Shown in pieces: positions 29,468 to 36,907 of a DNA stretch of 37,298 nucleotides. Made by a program: the position numbers and the translations under genes. The notes beneath the pieces were generated by a model. That model saw only the letters and a list, made by a program, of their open reading frames with translations. It had not been told where the DNA came from and made no database searches. The stretch lies in NCBI GenBank assembly GCA_020832345.1, contig JAFIEY010000015.1, forward strand, positions 1 through 37,298, given 5' to 3'. How positions within the stretch are numbered: position 1 is the first letter of the stretch; each line of letters begins with the position of its first letter. This DNA comes from Cryomorphaceae bacterium. GTDB taxonomy: Bacteria; Bacteroidota; Bacteroidia; Flavobacteriales; Schleiferiaceae.

Positions 29468-30184
29468 GTGTCTAAAAAATCCACATTATCACAAGCTGCC
29501 GGAATGCATTATCTCATTCTGGCAGCTTTGTTTGTTAGTGCATTGGTCACCTGCAACTTGGTGGCCAATAAATTTGTGGAGGTAAACATGGGTTTTAAAA
29601 CCTTTAGTCTGTCCGCCGGCATATTGGCTTATCCGGTAACATTTCTCATCACCGATGTGTTGAGTGAAATATATGGCCAAAAGCGCACCCAAAAAGTAGT
29701 ATGGGCTGGTTTTGGCGCAACCGTTTTTACCCTGAGTATTTTGGCTATGGGTGGGTATTTCGGCGCCACGGAAAACTCCCCGGTTTCTGATGAAATGTAT
29801 TTATCGGTGTTTAGGAATTCCTTTCGACTTATTGCCGCATCCATGGTAGCATATCTCGTAGCACAATTTATCGATGTTCGCATCTTTCATTTTTGGAAAC
29901 GCCTCACCAAAGGGAAATATCTGTGGATAAGAAACAACTTTTCCACTATGTTTTCCCAATTGGTAGATACCACATTGGTGGTGAGTGTTATATTTTTGGA
30001 TATAAAGAGCGGCAAATTGGTTTCCTCCATTGGGTGGGAATCTTATTTCCTTTTAATAATCGACGGATGGTTGTTTAAAGTGATATGGGCGGCCATCGAC
30101 ACCCCGGTTTTTTATTTACTATCCTATTGGTACAAGAAAAAGTTTAGGTTGTCGGGCACACAAGAAATGGACGTTTCAATATAG
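29468..30184 (+). CDS. yhhQ: Queuosine precursor transporter (YhhQ/VUT family)
   Basis: 238 residues from GTG at 29468, directly after the sppA stop, implying translational coupling. Six membrane segments with family motifs YPVTFLITDVLSEIYG and RNNFSTMFSQLVDT. Homologues import queuosine precursors (preQ0/preQ1) for tRNA modification; the substrate is inferred from the family. Confidence 0.9.
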   Translation: MSKKSTLSQAAGMHYLILAALFVSALVTCNLVANKFVEVNMGFKTFSLSAGILAYPVTFLITDVLSEIYGQKRTQKVVWAGFGATVFTLSILAMGGYFGATENSPVSDEMYLSVFRNSFRLIAASMVAYLVAQFIDVRIFHFWKRLTKGKYLWIRNNFSTMFSQLVDTTLVVSVIFLDIKSGKLVSSIGWESYFLLIIDGWLFKVIWAAIDTPVFYLLSYWYKKKFRLSGTQEMDVSI

Positions 30185-30283
30185 AGGCCGCCTGAGGGAC
30201 ACTTTCCCCTTAGAACAGTTCTTGCAAGAGGCTGATTTCTGTATCACTTCGTTGACGGGATAGTGGTGTCGAACGCCAAATCA

Positions 30284-30760
30284 CTAATACCCGGATAAAT
30301 GTTGTGCCATCGTGCTTTCATTCTCAATGTTGTTTTTGAGGTCAATGAGTCGTTGTTTTACGTTTGTCTGCAAGTTATTTTTAATGAAGCTTGTTAAGAT
30401 GTTAAATGGAAACCTTAGTGAAAACGAATATAAAAAAATCACTTCGGTTTTCTCCTTTCCAACTTCCTTAAATGACCATGAGCCTAAAAATGATTTAAAC
30501 ATATAAGGTCCTTTTGTCATTTTTATGGCAGTTACTCTGGGTCTATTGTAAGAAACATATTCTGTCACCATGCCAATACCATTTTTTGCTACACAACATG
30601 CTTTTACTCCTTTGTCTGCAGCAGTTGCACCTTCAATAAGATCCGCCCTTTTTAAAAACGTGTCCCATTTAAGTCGATTGCTATAGTCTTGCGTAAAATC
30701 AAATACTTTTTCAGCATTGGTGTCAATAATGATTGTCTGCGTAAACTTTATTCCTTTCAT
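30284..30760 (-). CDS. SRPBCC/START-like fold protein
   Basis: 158 residues from ATG at 30760 (MKGIKFTQTIIIDTNAEKVF). The helix-grip pattern is clear: an N-terminal strand, AEKVFDFTQDYSNRLKWDTF, central strands (AIKMTKGPYMFKSF, GSWSFKEV) and a long C-terminal helix. Ligand unknown. The longer frame upstream to 30823 is not convincing. A TAAATTTG on this strand at 30826-30833 may be its -7 box. Confidence 0.8.
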   Translation of the reverse strand: MKGIKFTQTIIIDTNAEKVFDFTQDYSNRLKWDTFLKRADLIEGATAADKGVKACCVAKNGIGMVTEYVSYNRPRVTAIKMTKGPYMFKSFLGSWSFKEVGKEKTEVIFLYSFSLRFPFNILTSFIKNNLQTNVKQRLIDLKNNIENESTMAQHLSGY

Positions 30761-30948
30761 TTGTTCAGCGTTTTTTTTATTGTGGTTGCGGATTTCGTAG
30801 TGCGATTTTGCACCACACGGCAAAACAAATTTATGTAAACTAAACTATATAACCGCACGTTACCTACACTAACATAAACTTTTCGATGGGCGTTTGTTGC
30901 CTTTTTGTTCTATTTGTTTTTTTAGCATTCCACGTACTTTGGCAAAAT

Positions 30949-31416
30949 TTAATTACCCAAAAACTCCAGTTTCTCCGACTTTATCAGACGATCTTTCGTG
31001 CCGGGAAATTCTCCAAGGAGATCTTCAAGGACAATCACAGTATCGGATACTTCCCAAACAACGTATCGTGCAAAACTGGGCTTATCGTTTTTTTCAACTT
31101 TCTTTCCAGGTGAGCCATTGACCATGTAACCTGACCACATCTCGAACTGAATACACAGCGTGTCGTTTTGTATCCGCCAGTCTTTTATCAGGAACGACAC
31201 GTTAGGTCTAATTCCAACTTTTCCATTGACATTGGTTTCTAGTCCAAAAACACCCGTGCGGTCGTTATGAAACTCCATATACCATCCTTGCACTTGTCCA
31301 TTATCCACTGGTTTTTTCCAATTTCCGACAAGACTTTTTTCTTTTTCTTGAAGAGATGATGTTTTTGTGTTGCAACCTAAAAGCATAAGCAAGAAAAGGC
31401 AGGAAAGTTGTCTCAT
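30949..31416 (-). CDS. Hypothetical lipoprotein
   Basis: 155 residues from ATG at 31416 (MRQLSCLFLLMLLGC), with a clear lipobox (LLGC). The mature part contains LVGNWKKP and repeated short strands like lipocalin-type lipoproteins, but no family is recognised. It starts 11 bases after the shortened YggS gene, and could be the last gene of the DUF2024-marR-yggS transcript. Confidence 0.7.
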   Translation of the reverse strand: MRQLSCLFLLMLLGCNTKTSSLQEKEKSLVGNWKKPVDNGQVQGWYMEFHNDRTGVFGLETNVNGKVGIRPNVSFLIKDWRIQNDTLCIQFEMWSGYMVNGSPGKKVEKNDKPSFARYVVWEVSDTVIVLEDLLGEFPGTKDRLIKSEKLEFLGN

Positions 31417-31427
31417 GAATTTCGAGG

Positions 31428-32036
31428 TTATAAAGTTAAACAATTTTGTAATAAAAATGAAATATCTTTTTGTAGCATTTCATCTTGTATGGATTTTAGA
31501 AGTCGAAAGCACTTTCTTACCTGTTCTGTTTTTACCGAAAAAAGCCCAATGGTCATTAGACCTTTTATATTTAGTCGGTCAAACTGTTTTACTTGTAGTG
31601 CAAATTCCAAAGCCATTTCGGGAGAAATACCAAACTTGCTTTCTTCATACGAAGTGTTTACTTGAATAAAAATATCCAATGACTTGTTTTCAAACCCTAA
31701 AGGCTTTTTCAATTTTTCAGCTAATTCAAATCTTTTAACCGATTGTATGCAGTCGGCATACTTGATAACTTCCTTGATTTTATTTGTTTGTAAATGCCCG
31801 ATAAAATGTTTTTGATGCGTAACAGCTTTGAGTATTTCAACCTTTTCAATTAGTTCTTGCACTTTGTTTTCACCAATTATGGTTTCTCCTGATTCAAGGG
31901 CTATTTTAATATGCTGTACTGAAACTGTTTTGGTTGCTAAAAGAAGTTTGATTTCGTTATGGTTTCGACCCGAATTCTCGGCTGCAATTTTAATTCTGTC
32001 TTTAATTTTAGTAATATTCTCAACGATAAAACTCAT
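31428..32036 (-). CDS. YggS-family PLP-binding protein, shortened at the C-terminus
   Basis: 202 residues. The PLP lysine lies in LLLATKTVS and the family pattern continues (IGENKVQEL, FIGHLQTNKIK, IFIQVNTSYEESKFGI, LNIKGLMTIG). The usual last 30-35 residues with the phosphate-binding LSMGMS-D and VRVG motifs are absent: the protein ends ISFLLQNCLTL just before the lipoprotein gene. This looks like a deletion; PLP binding may be lost. Its ATG overlaps the marR stop (ATGA), so it is translationally coupled to the regulator. Confidence 0.75.
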   Translation of the reverse strand: MSFIVENITKIKDRIKIAAENSGRNHNEIKLLLATKTVSVQHIKIALESGETIIGENKVQELIEKVEILKAVTHQKHFIGHLQTNKIKEVIKYADCIQSVKRFELAEKLKKPLGFENKSLDIFIQVNTSYEESKFGISPEMALEFALQVKQFDRLNIKGLMTIGLFSVKTEQVRKCFRLLKSIQDEMLQKDISFLLQNCLTL

Positions 32037-32638
32037 AGCAGCAATTCGTGTTCAGGGCAATCAACTCTCAATTCACTTTCAGCCAGTTGGCTTTTCAATA
32101 GTTTACAATAATGAACACCATTGTCAAGTTGGTAATTTGAGCAAGTGAAACACATTCGTTGAATGGTGATGATACCTGATTTGTTCAGGTCATAAATCAA
32201 TTTAAGCAAACCGTTAAGCATTATAGTTTTCTGTTCTTCGGTCAATTTTTCAAGAGGTTGCTCAATGGAAGAAGCAAAAAAGGACGCTTTTTTGGCTATT
32301 TTTTTTCCTTCGGTTGTTAGGGAAAGTGAATAACTTCTTGTATCAATTGGGTCAGTTTCTTTGGCGACTAAATCTTTTGCAAGCAATACTTTTACACTAT
32401 CGCTTATGGTAGCTTTGGTCATATTGAACTCATCTGCCAAATAGCTTACCTTGCATTTTTCTAAAGAATGAAAATTAATAAATATCAAAATTTGAATTTG
32501 TATTGGGCTTAATGAATTTTCTTTGCTTTCATTCCAAAGCAATACCCGAAACGCTTCCGAAATTCGCTCCAAAGCCACCACAATACGACTTTCAACCTTT
32601 TGATTTTGCTCTTTCAAATTAAATGATGAGTATTTCAT
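32033..32638 (-). CDS. MarR family regulator with a C-terminal four-cysteine tail
   Basis: 201 residues. A winged helix (SPIQIQILIFINFH, YLADEFNMTKATISDSVKVL, then wing DTRSYSLSLT) and dimer helices, followed by a tail with Cys163, Cys166, Cys178 and Cys194 (spacing 2, 11, 15). The cysteines suggest a zinc, iron-sulfur or thiol switch. It starts immediately after the DUF2024 stop and overlaps yggS, so the three form one operon. It probably represses this operon and the thioredoxin-like gene through the palindromes at 33011 and 33321. Confidence 0.85.
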   Translation of the reverse strand: MKYSSFNLKEQNQKVESRIVVALERISEAFRVLLWNESKENSLSPIQIQILIFINFHSLEKCKVSYLADEFNMTKATISDSVKVLLAKDLVAKETDPIDTRSYSLSLTTEGKKIAKKASFFASSIEQPLEKLTEEQKTIMLNGLLKLIYDLNKSGIITIQRMCFTCSNYQLDNGVHYCKLLKSQLAESELRVDCPEHELLL

Positions 32639-32977
32639 TTAATTACAATTTTCCATTTCAATGATGAAATACCCTTGTTTTTTTATATCAGCCTCCCATT
32701 GAGGTTGAATCTCTCTTACGTGACATCGTCTGCATTCTTTCGAGGTTAAGGGTTGGCCTTCTTGTCCTTTGGTTTTTAGGTACTCTTTGCCATAGCCATA
32801 AATAATGGTGGTGTCTTTAACTTCTTCTGGAGCAACAATGTCGAAATGCATCACGCTACCATCTTTTTTTGTTACATAGGTGTCCCATACTGTTACTTTC
32901 ATTGTCGTTGTTTTTATGGTTTGTGCTGTCAATGTTGTGCCAAGAAACAACAATGTAGCAATAATTAAATGTCTCAT
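32639..32977 (-). CDS. DUF2024 family protein with an in-frame signal-peptide-like N-terminus
   Basis: 112 residues from ATG at 32977. From Met26 (ATG at 32902) it is a complete DUF2024 protein of 87 residues (MKVTVWDTYVTKKDGSVMHF, KSKGQEGQPL-like segment, SKECRRCHV, YFIIEMENC). The family is normally about this size and lacks export signals, yet 25 residues like a signal peptide (MRHLIIATLLFLGTTLTAQ) precede it in frame, and the promoter at 33005-33036 fits the upstream start. Either start may be used. Function of DUF2024 unknown; the Cys pair may bind metal or act in redox. Confidence 0.8.
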   Translation of the reverse strand: MRHLIIATLLFLGTTLTAQTIKTTTMKVTVWDTYVTKKDGSVMHFDIVAPEEVKDTTIIYGYGKEYLKTKGQEGQPLTSKECRRCHVREIQPQWEADIKKQGYFIIEMENCN

Positions 32978-33004
32978 TTGCCTAAATTTAAAAATGAAGC
33001 CCCG

Positions 33005-33036
33005 CAAAGATAGGAATCCTAACAATGCGGGGCAAA
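33005..33036 (-). promoter_or_regulatory. Promoter and probable MarR operator of the DUF2024-marR-yggS operon
   Basis: On the minus strand: TTTG (33033-33036), 20 bases, TATCTTTG (33005-33012). The spacer contains TAGGAATCCTA (33011-33021), an inverted repeat around one base, so a bound dimer would block the polymerase. The same core lies in the next promoter upstream. RNA start is expected near 32998, about 20 bases before ATG 32977. Confidence 0.75.
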
Positions 33037-33039
33037 TTT

Positions 33040-33273
33040 TTAGCCTTTTACATCTACCATAGATGCTCCAAAATTGAGGTGAAGTACATTGCCGTTTGGA
33101 GTAAGTAATGCAGGAACAGATTTAACACCTGCTTTTTCCGCTTCTACAATTCGGTTGCGGTCTTCGCCGATGTGAACGATTTCTACATTGTCTGAACCAA
33201 TTAGATTTACGATGTCGTGTTCTGCACTGATGCACACTGGACATCCTGCGTGATAGAAAATTGATTTTGGCAT
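33040..33273 (-). CDS. Small thioredoxin-like protein with CPVC motif
   Basis: 77 residues from ATG at 33273. The active-site region is FYHAGCPVCISAEHDI, and SVPALLTPNG carries the cis-proline loop of the thioredoxin/glutaredoxin fold. At this size it resembles a glutaredoxin-like mini-thioredoxin. It has its own promoter at 33315-33345 with the palindrome shared with the downstream marR operon, so it probably belongs to the same regulon. Confidence 0.85.
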   Translation of the reverse strand: MPKSIFYHAGCPVCISAEHDIVNLIGSDNVEIVHIGEDRNRIVEAEKAGVKSVPALLTPNGNVLHLNFGASMVDVKG

Positions 33274-33314
33274 TTTTAAATGATTTAAATTGTTGTTTGG
33301 CATTATTGCCGCTG

Positions 33315-33345
33315 CAAATATAGTCAGGAATCCTAACTATGCAAA
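33315..33345 (-). promoter_or_regulatory. Promoter and probable MarR operator of the thioredoxin-like gene
   Basis: On the minus strand: TTTG (33342-33345), 19 bases, TATATTTG (33315-33322). The spacer is TAGTCAGGAATCCTAACTA (33321-33339), a 19-base palindrome with one mismatch. Its core AGGAATCCT is identical to that at 33012-33020. Confidence 0.78.
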
Positions 33346-33358
33346 ATATTTTGAGAAA

Positions 33359-33502
33359 TTATTCTAAAATGCGGATAATTAAGTCATCCAAATCTGCCGA
33401 AACTAATACTTGACAAGAAAGTCGAATGTTGGGTTCATTTTGATATCCGAATCTTGCAAGTGAAATAGGTTCATTTCTCTCCATTTTGAGAGCATCACCT
33501 AT
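33359..33502 (-). pseudogene. 3' remnant of a 2Fe-2S ferredoxin gene cut by element copy 8
   Basis: Minus-strand translation gives 47 residues to TAA at 33359-33361: GDALKMERNEPISL, then FGYQNEPNIRLSCQ and VLVSADLDDLIIRILE. RLSCQ holds the last cluster cysteine of plant-type ferredoxins and the end (a V-x-x-x-D-L-D-x-L-I-I-R-I pattern) fits. The other three cysteines would lie upstream, where the mobile element begins at 33503. No start codon remains. It lies just upstream of the thioredoxin-like gene. Confidence 0.65.
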
Positions 33503-33638
33503 GAGTACACTCCAAATAGCCCCTTTCTGCCAAAATCTTCCTTGTCGGTAGATTTATAAATCGTCATTAACAGCTAGTTAGCGCCGGCTCAAAAATCCCA
33601 TCGATTTTGATTGAAATCATTCTTTTTGGAGTGGACTC
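33503..33638 (-). mobile_element. MITE-like element, copy 8, near full length (136 bp)
   Basis: Ends GAGTACACTCC and, inverted, GAGTCCACTCC; the left arm still reads CCCTTTCTGCCAAAATCTTCC. Flanks ACCTAT and AATTTT do not match, unlike intact insertions, and the left flank is the cut ferredoxin gene. Confidence 0.88.
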
Positions 33639-33659
33639 AATTTTGTTGTATTTTGCGGT

Positions 33660-33810
33660 GTGAAAAGCTGATCGCCGTGAGGCGGGTTTAGCTCCGCTAA
33701 TTTTCAATTCGCTTGAACAGTCGTTTTGCAAAAGCGGGGTTTACCAACGGTGCTGCTTCCCGGTCGTGCTTCGAAACCGCCACCTTCGGGTCGCTGCAAA
33801 AAATTGAAAC
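33660..33810. other. GC-richer intergenic segment with inverted repeat, nature unknown
   Basis: Between element copy 8 and the stop of the outer-membrane protein gene. TTTCAATT (33702-33709) and AATTGAAA (33802-33809) bracket about 92 bases of mixed short stems (for example CCGCCACCTTCGGGTCG). I recall similar CAAAAGCGGGGTTTACCAAC-type intergenic sequences from other Bacteroidota but cannot confirm. The small ORF across it is not credible. Confidence 0.3.
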
Positions 33811-33849
33811 AAAACCACGATTTTGGCCGTAAGTTATGTTTGTTTTTCC

Positions 33850-35106
33850 TCAATAATTTACCCTTGTGGAATTATGGGCATCTGAGCGAAAGTAAAAGAG
33901 TAAACCAAGGGTAAATATATTTCCTCTATTGGTAGCAGAAGATGCGTAAACTTGATGGCGAAAAAAATACTCCAGGCCAATTTGATTATTGTAAATCAAC
34001 GGCAGATCAACTCTACCTCGAAATTTCAACATCGGGTTTTGCACGCGAAAACCCCAGCCCCACATATTCATTGTGTAAGAAATAGTCTCATCCGATTTCG
34101 GTATATCTTCATGAAAAGTACCCCATCTGAACGATAACTCGGGGATGATGCGCAAGGAGTTGTTCAACATAAACCCGTATCCCAATGAAAAACCGTACGA
34201 AGTAAAAAAGTTCCTGCTATTGTCATTCAATAGGATACCACCAAGCTGTGTGTTAGGCTGCGCTTGAAACGACACACCACTCGCCACCGTAAATAAGTGA
34301 AAGTTGCGGTAATTCATGTCGAGCAAGATAATCGGTCGAATGGACTGAAACGACATGCCTGACTGCAAATTTCCATTCAATGCGCTGGCTTGAATACCCA
34401 ACGCAACAGTAAGTCCTAAAGGGTTGTTAGACAGCCTCCGAAAAACACCATAGGGCTTGTTATCTTTCATCTCCACCACAAGATCTTTACGCTCTTTAAT
34501 TGGCATCCCGGAAGGTGATGTTAGCTCGTCTCTAAACTGCGCCAACATTAAATCGCAATTTATACGCAAGGAACTGAAAATAGTAAAATACGCTTCCATT
34601 TCTTCCACAACTCGATTCATCAGTGTAGAGGGCAACATACCAATTGATAATTGCAGTGTGCCAATTAAGATATCTTCAAGAACGTCAACATCCTTAAGGC
34701 TTATTTGCCACCGTGCAGATTCATCCACAAAAGCCAACATCATCTCCCGGCGATGGAGCTCCAAAATATCCAAAATGACTTTACCTATCTTCTCTGCCTC
34801 TTCAGAAAAATCCTCGCGTATGAATGAATTAACCGTATCTAAACCTATTCTAATATGTCTGTACAGCGCCAAGGTGTCCGTTCTTTTCTCATCAGAATGA
34901 TGCATCTCCCATACCCAATGAATTGAGAACGGAGGTGCATCATCCACATTGCGTTCCGTTTTGAAAAGCGTACTGCGATAATCTTCTGATCCATTGACAA
35001 CCAAGTGCTTTCTCTCTAAATTCTGTCCATGAATTAGCGAGGACGATACTAATAAAAAGCAAATACATGCTGAAAAAGAATAAGTAAAATATTGGAGTTT
35101 TTCCAT
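33850..35106 (-). CDS. Outer-membrane beta-barrel protein, unknown family
   Basis: 418 residues. A signal peptide (to about residue 27, SSSLIHGQ) precedes a helical and acidic domain of about 190 residues. From about 225 there are alternating strands with turns (PLGLTVALGIQASA, NFHLFTVASGVSFQ, SYGFSLGYGFML, RIIPELSFRWG) ending in GNIFTLGLLFYFRS, as in outer-membrane barrels. The family is not recognised. No neighbour suggests a partner. Confidence 0.75.
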   Translation of the reverse strand: MEKLQYFTYSFSACICFLLVSSSLIHGQNLERKHLVVNGSEDYRSTLFKTERNVDDAPPFSIHWVWEMHHSDEKRTDTLALYRHIRIGLDTVNSFIREDFSEEAEKIGKVILDILELHRREMMLAFVDESARWQISLKDVDVLEDILIGTLQLSIGMLPSTLMNRVVEEMEAYFTIFSSLRINCDLMLAQFRDELTSPSGMPIKERKDLVVEMKDNKPYGVFRRLSNNPLGLTVALGIQASALNGNLQSGMSFQSIRPIILLDMNYRNFHLFTVASGVSFQAQPNTQLGGILLNDNSRNFFTSYGFSLGYGFMLNNSLRIIPELSFRWGTFHEDIPKSDETISYTMNMWGWGFRVQNPMLKFRGRVDLPLIYNNQIGLEYFFRHQVYASSATNRGNIFTLGLLFYFRSDAHNSTRVNY

Positions 35107-35144
35107 CTGACAGGCATCATAAATGCATCCTTGTGCGTCTCACA

Positions 35145-35175
35145 AATGTATAAAAACACGAAATACTATGATCAA
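35145..35175 (-). promoter_or_regulatory. Promoter of the outer-membrane barrel gene
   Basis: On the minus strand: TTG (35173-35175), 20 bases, TACATTTG (35145-35152), about 40 bases before the ATG at 35106. The -33 box touches the flank duplication of element copy 9. Confidence 0.55.
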
Positions 35176-35180
35176 TTAAA

Positions 35181-35311
35181 GAGTCCACTCTAAAAAGGAT
35201 GATTTCAATCAAAATCGACGCGGAGGGGATTTTTGAACCGGAGCAAGTGAGGATTCAAAAATCTACCGACAAGGAAGATTTTGGCAGAAAGGGACTTTTT
35301 AGAGCAGACTC
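35181..35311 (+). mobile_element. MITE-like element, copy 9 (131 bp)
   Basis: Intact ends; lacks part of the central CTAACCAGCTGTTAG loop but is otherwise nearly identical to copy 1. Exact flank duplication ATTAAA at 35175-35180 and 35312-35317. Confidence 0.92.
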
Positions 35312-35358
35312 ATTAAATAAAAGTCTATAAATCAATCACGGATCCCAACCAAAAAGAA

Positions 35359-35366
35359 TATATTTG
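35359..35366 (+). promoter_or_regulatory. Candidate -7 box for the lipoprotein gene at 35420
   Basis: TATATTTG, a full match to TAnnTTTG, about 54 bases before the ATG; no clear -33 box. Confidence 0.4.
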
Positions 35367-35419
35367 CAGGGAAGATTAAAGATAAATCTCTTTCCGGCTA
35401 ACACTGATTTGAAAAACTG

Positions 35420-36034
35420 ATGAAGTACTCAAAACTTTTCATGACACTCCTGTTCATATTTGGTTTTACCATAATAACCAACTGTGAAAAAGAATATGAG
35501 GAAACGTGTCCGCCTTTTTATGGGCAGTACTTTGACATTAATGGAATAGAAAGCTTAAATCACCATTATAGAAATACAAAGACATCCTCTCCACCGCTTG
35601 AAAATAATTCCATCGTATTTTTTGAGGACTATTCATCACTTATACTTAGATATTCAGTAAGCTATTTAAGCGCAATAAATCAACCAAAGAAAAAAGGATT
35701 TGGACAACTATATGCGCTTTCTTGTAGTTCTAGCGGAATGTCAGGTTCAAAGCATCAGAAATATCAAAACATCACGGTTATAACCTTAAACGATTTCAAC
35801 GAGCAGTACAAAAAAGGGGACACCATAAATGATGTAATGCGCGTAGGGTATAACGAAACCATCGAAGATTATATCAATGCTAGGGATACGAGCAATGTTG
35901 AAAACACTGTTTTTTCATTTTTTCTTACGCAGCCTCCTACCATCGATCCAAAATTTCAGGTCAAGGTAATTGTAGAATTAAATTCCGGAGAAATTTACTC
36001 GAAAGAGTCAACAACTGTTATTTTCAAAAACTAA
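35420..36034 (+). CDS. Hypothetical lipoprotein
   Basis: 204 residues. The export signal (MKYSKLFMTLLFIFGFTI) ends in ITNC, a plausible lipobox. The mature part has beta-type segments (NSIVFFEDYSSLILRYSV, FQVKVIVELNSGEIYSKES) resembling small Bacteroidota surface lipoproteins of immunoglobulin-like fold; no family assigned. It is flanked on both sides by mobile element copies (9 and 10). Confidence 0.75.
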   Translation: MKYSKLFMTLLFIFGFTIITNCEKEYEETCPPFYGQYFDINGIESLNHHYRNTKTSSPPLENNSIVFFEDYSSLILRYSVSYLSAINQPKKKGFGQLYALSCSSSGMSGSKHQKYQNITVITLNDFNEQYKKGDTINDVMRVGYNETIEDYINARDTSNVENTVFSFFLTQPPTIDPKFQVKVIVELNSGEIYSKESTTVIFKN

Positions 36035-36039
36035 TTTCT

Positions 36040-36116
36040 GAGTCTGCTCCAAAAAGTCCCTTTCTGCCAAAAATACCCTCGATTTTGATTGAAATCATCC
36101 TTTTTGGAGTGGACTC
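36040..36116 (-). mobile_element. MITE-like element, copy 10, internally deleted (77 bp)
   Basis: Intact ends GAGTCTGCTCC and, inverted, GAGTCCACTCC; the centre is missing. The flanks share only AATTT, offset by two bases on the left, so the duplication is imperfect. It begins 5 bases after the lipoprotein stop. Confidence 0.88.
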
Positions 36117-36135
36117 AATTTTAGAACGACCAAAA

Positions 36136-36636
36136 ATGAAAGAACAAAAAGAAATATTTAAACTTGACAAAAATATCTGGACACATGACGACTTTGAAGA
36201 AATGGGTTGGCATGACGCTAATATTTATGGGTTGACAATTGAAAGAAGCGAAGACAATTGGACTGCTGACTTTTTGCTTGACCTTGACTACATTTTTAAA
36301 TGGGTTCACCCAATTCCACCCGCACAAACATTTACGTTTTGGGTTGCTCCTTGCACGCTAATTTTTAAAGAGTGTTTTGACTTGCACATTGACTTTAAAA
36401 CTGACGGTGGTTGCCTAGCCTTAATGGAAATAGCTGACTTATATTTGAAAAGCAAAATTGAGCAAGAGAATAACAAGTTTGTTTACGAATGGACAATTAA
36501 ATTGCATCAAGGACAAATAACTTTGAAGTCTTATGGACTTGAGCAAATTGTAAGACAGCAACCACGATATGTACATCGACAAGTTTTAACTCTGGACGAA
36601 CGAGGAGGAATAAATTTTGGACGCAAACCATGCTGA
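36136..36636 (+). CDS. Hypothetical protein
   Basis: 166 residues from ATG at 36136. The longer frame from 36085 starts within element copy 10 (peptide MIEIILFGVDS) and is rejected. Soluble, rich in Trp and acidic residues (MGWHDANIYGLTI, LLDLDYIFKWVHP, FTFWVAPCTLIF), with no export signal or recognised motif. It could belong to a small-protein family such as immunity proteins, but nothing in the context proves this. No promoter is visible after the element, so it may rely on the lipoprotein transcript. Confidence 0.7.
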   Translation: MKEQKEIFKLDKNIWTHDDFEEMGWHDANIYGLTIERSEDNWTADFLLDLDYIFKWVHPIPPAQTFTFWVAPCTLIFKECFDLHIDFKTDGGCLALMEIADLYLKSKIEQENNKFVYEWTIKLHQGQITLKSYGLEQIVRQQPRYVHRQVLTLDERGGINFGRKPC

Positions 36637-36687
36637 CTGACTATAAGAAAAACGGAACATCACCTATACGCAAACAAGGGTTTCGTA

Positions 36688-36754
36688 CTTCGTAGGACAG
36701 GAAAGTGCTAAATTTAAAGCTCATTTCTTCGTAGGAAGTTCAGTGGTTAAATTT
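36688..36754. repeat. Imperfect direct repeat, two 28-base copies
   Basis: CTTCGTAGGA...TAAATTT occurs at 36688-36715 and again at 36727-36754 (period 39), within the 271-base gap before the Fic gene. Function unknown. Confidence 0.5.
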
Positions 36755-36816
36755 CCATGCTTGTGTTTAGTTAAGAAACGTTGTGCTTTATTTATATCCA
36801 CATAATTGTAATCGTA

Positions 36817-36882
36817 TTTCATGAAACAAATAAAATATTTATCGAAATTCATGCAAAGTAATTGATTTTCATGTTATATTTG
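36817..36882 (+). promoter_or_regulatory. Candidate control region of the Fic gene
   Basis: TATATTTG (36875-36882) matches the -7 box. Upstream, TTCATG occurs three times, with CATG starting at 36820, 36850 and 36870 (30 and 20 bases apart, on the same helical face); the first is the palindrome TTTCATGAAA. These could be operator half-sites. Confidence 0.35.
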
Positions 36883-36907
36883 TGCTTATGTTTCACAAAA
36901 AAGGAGA

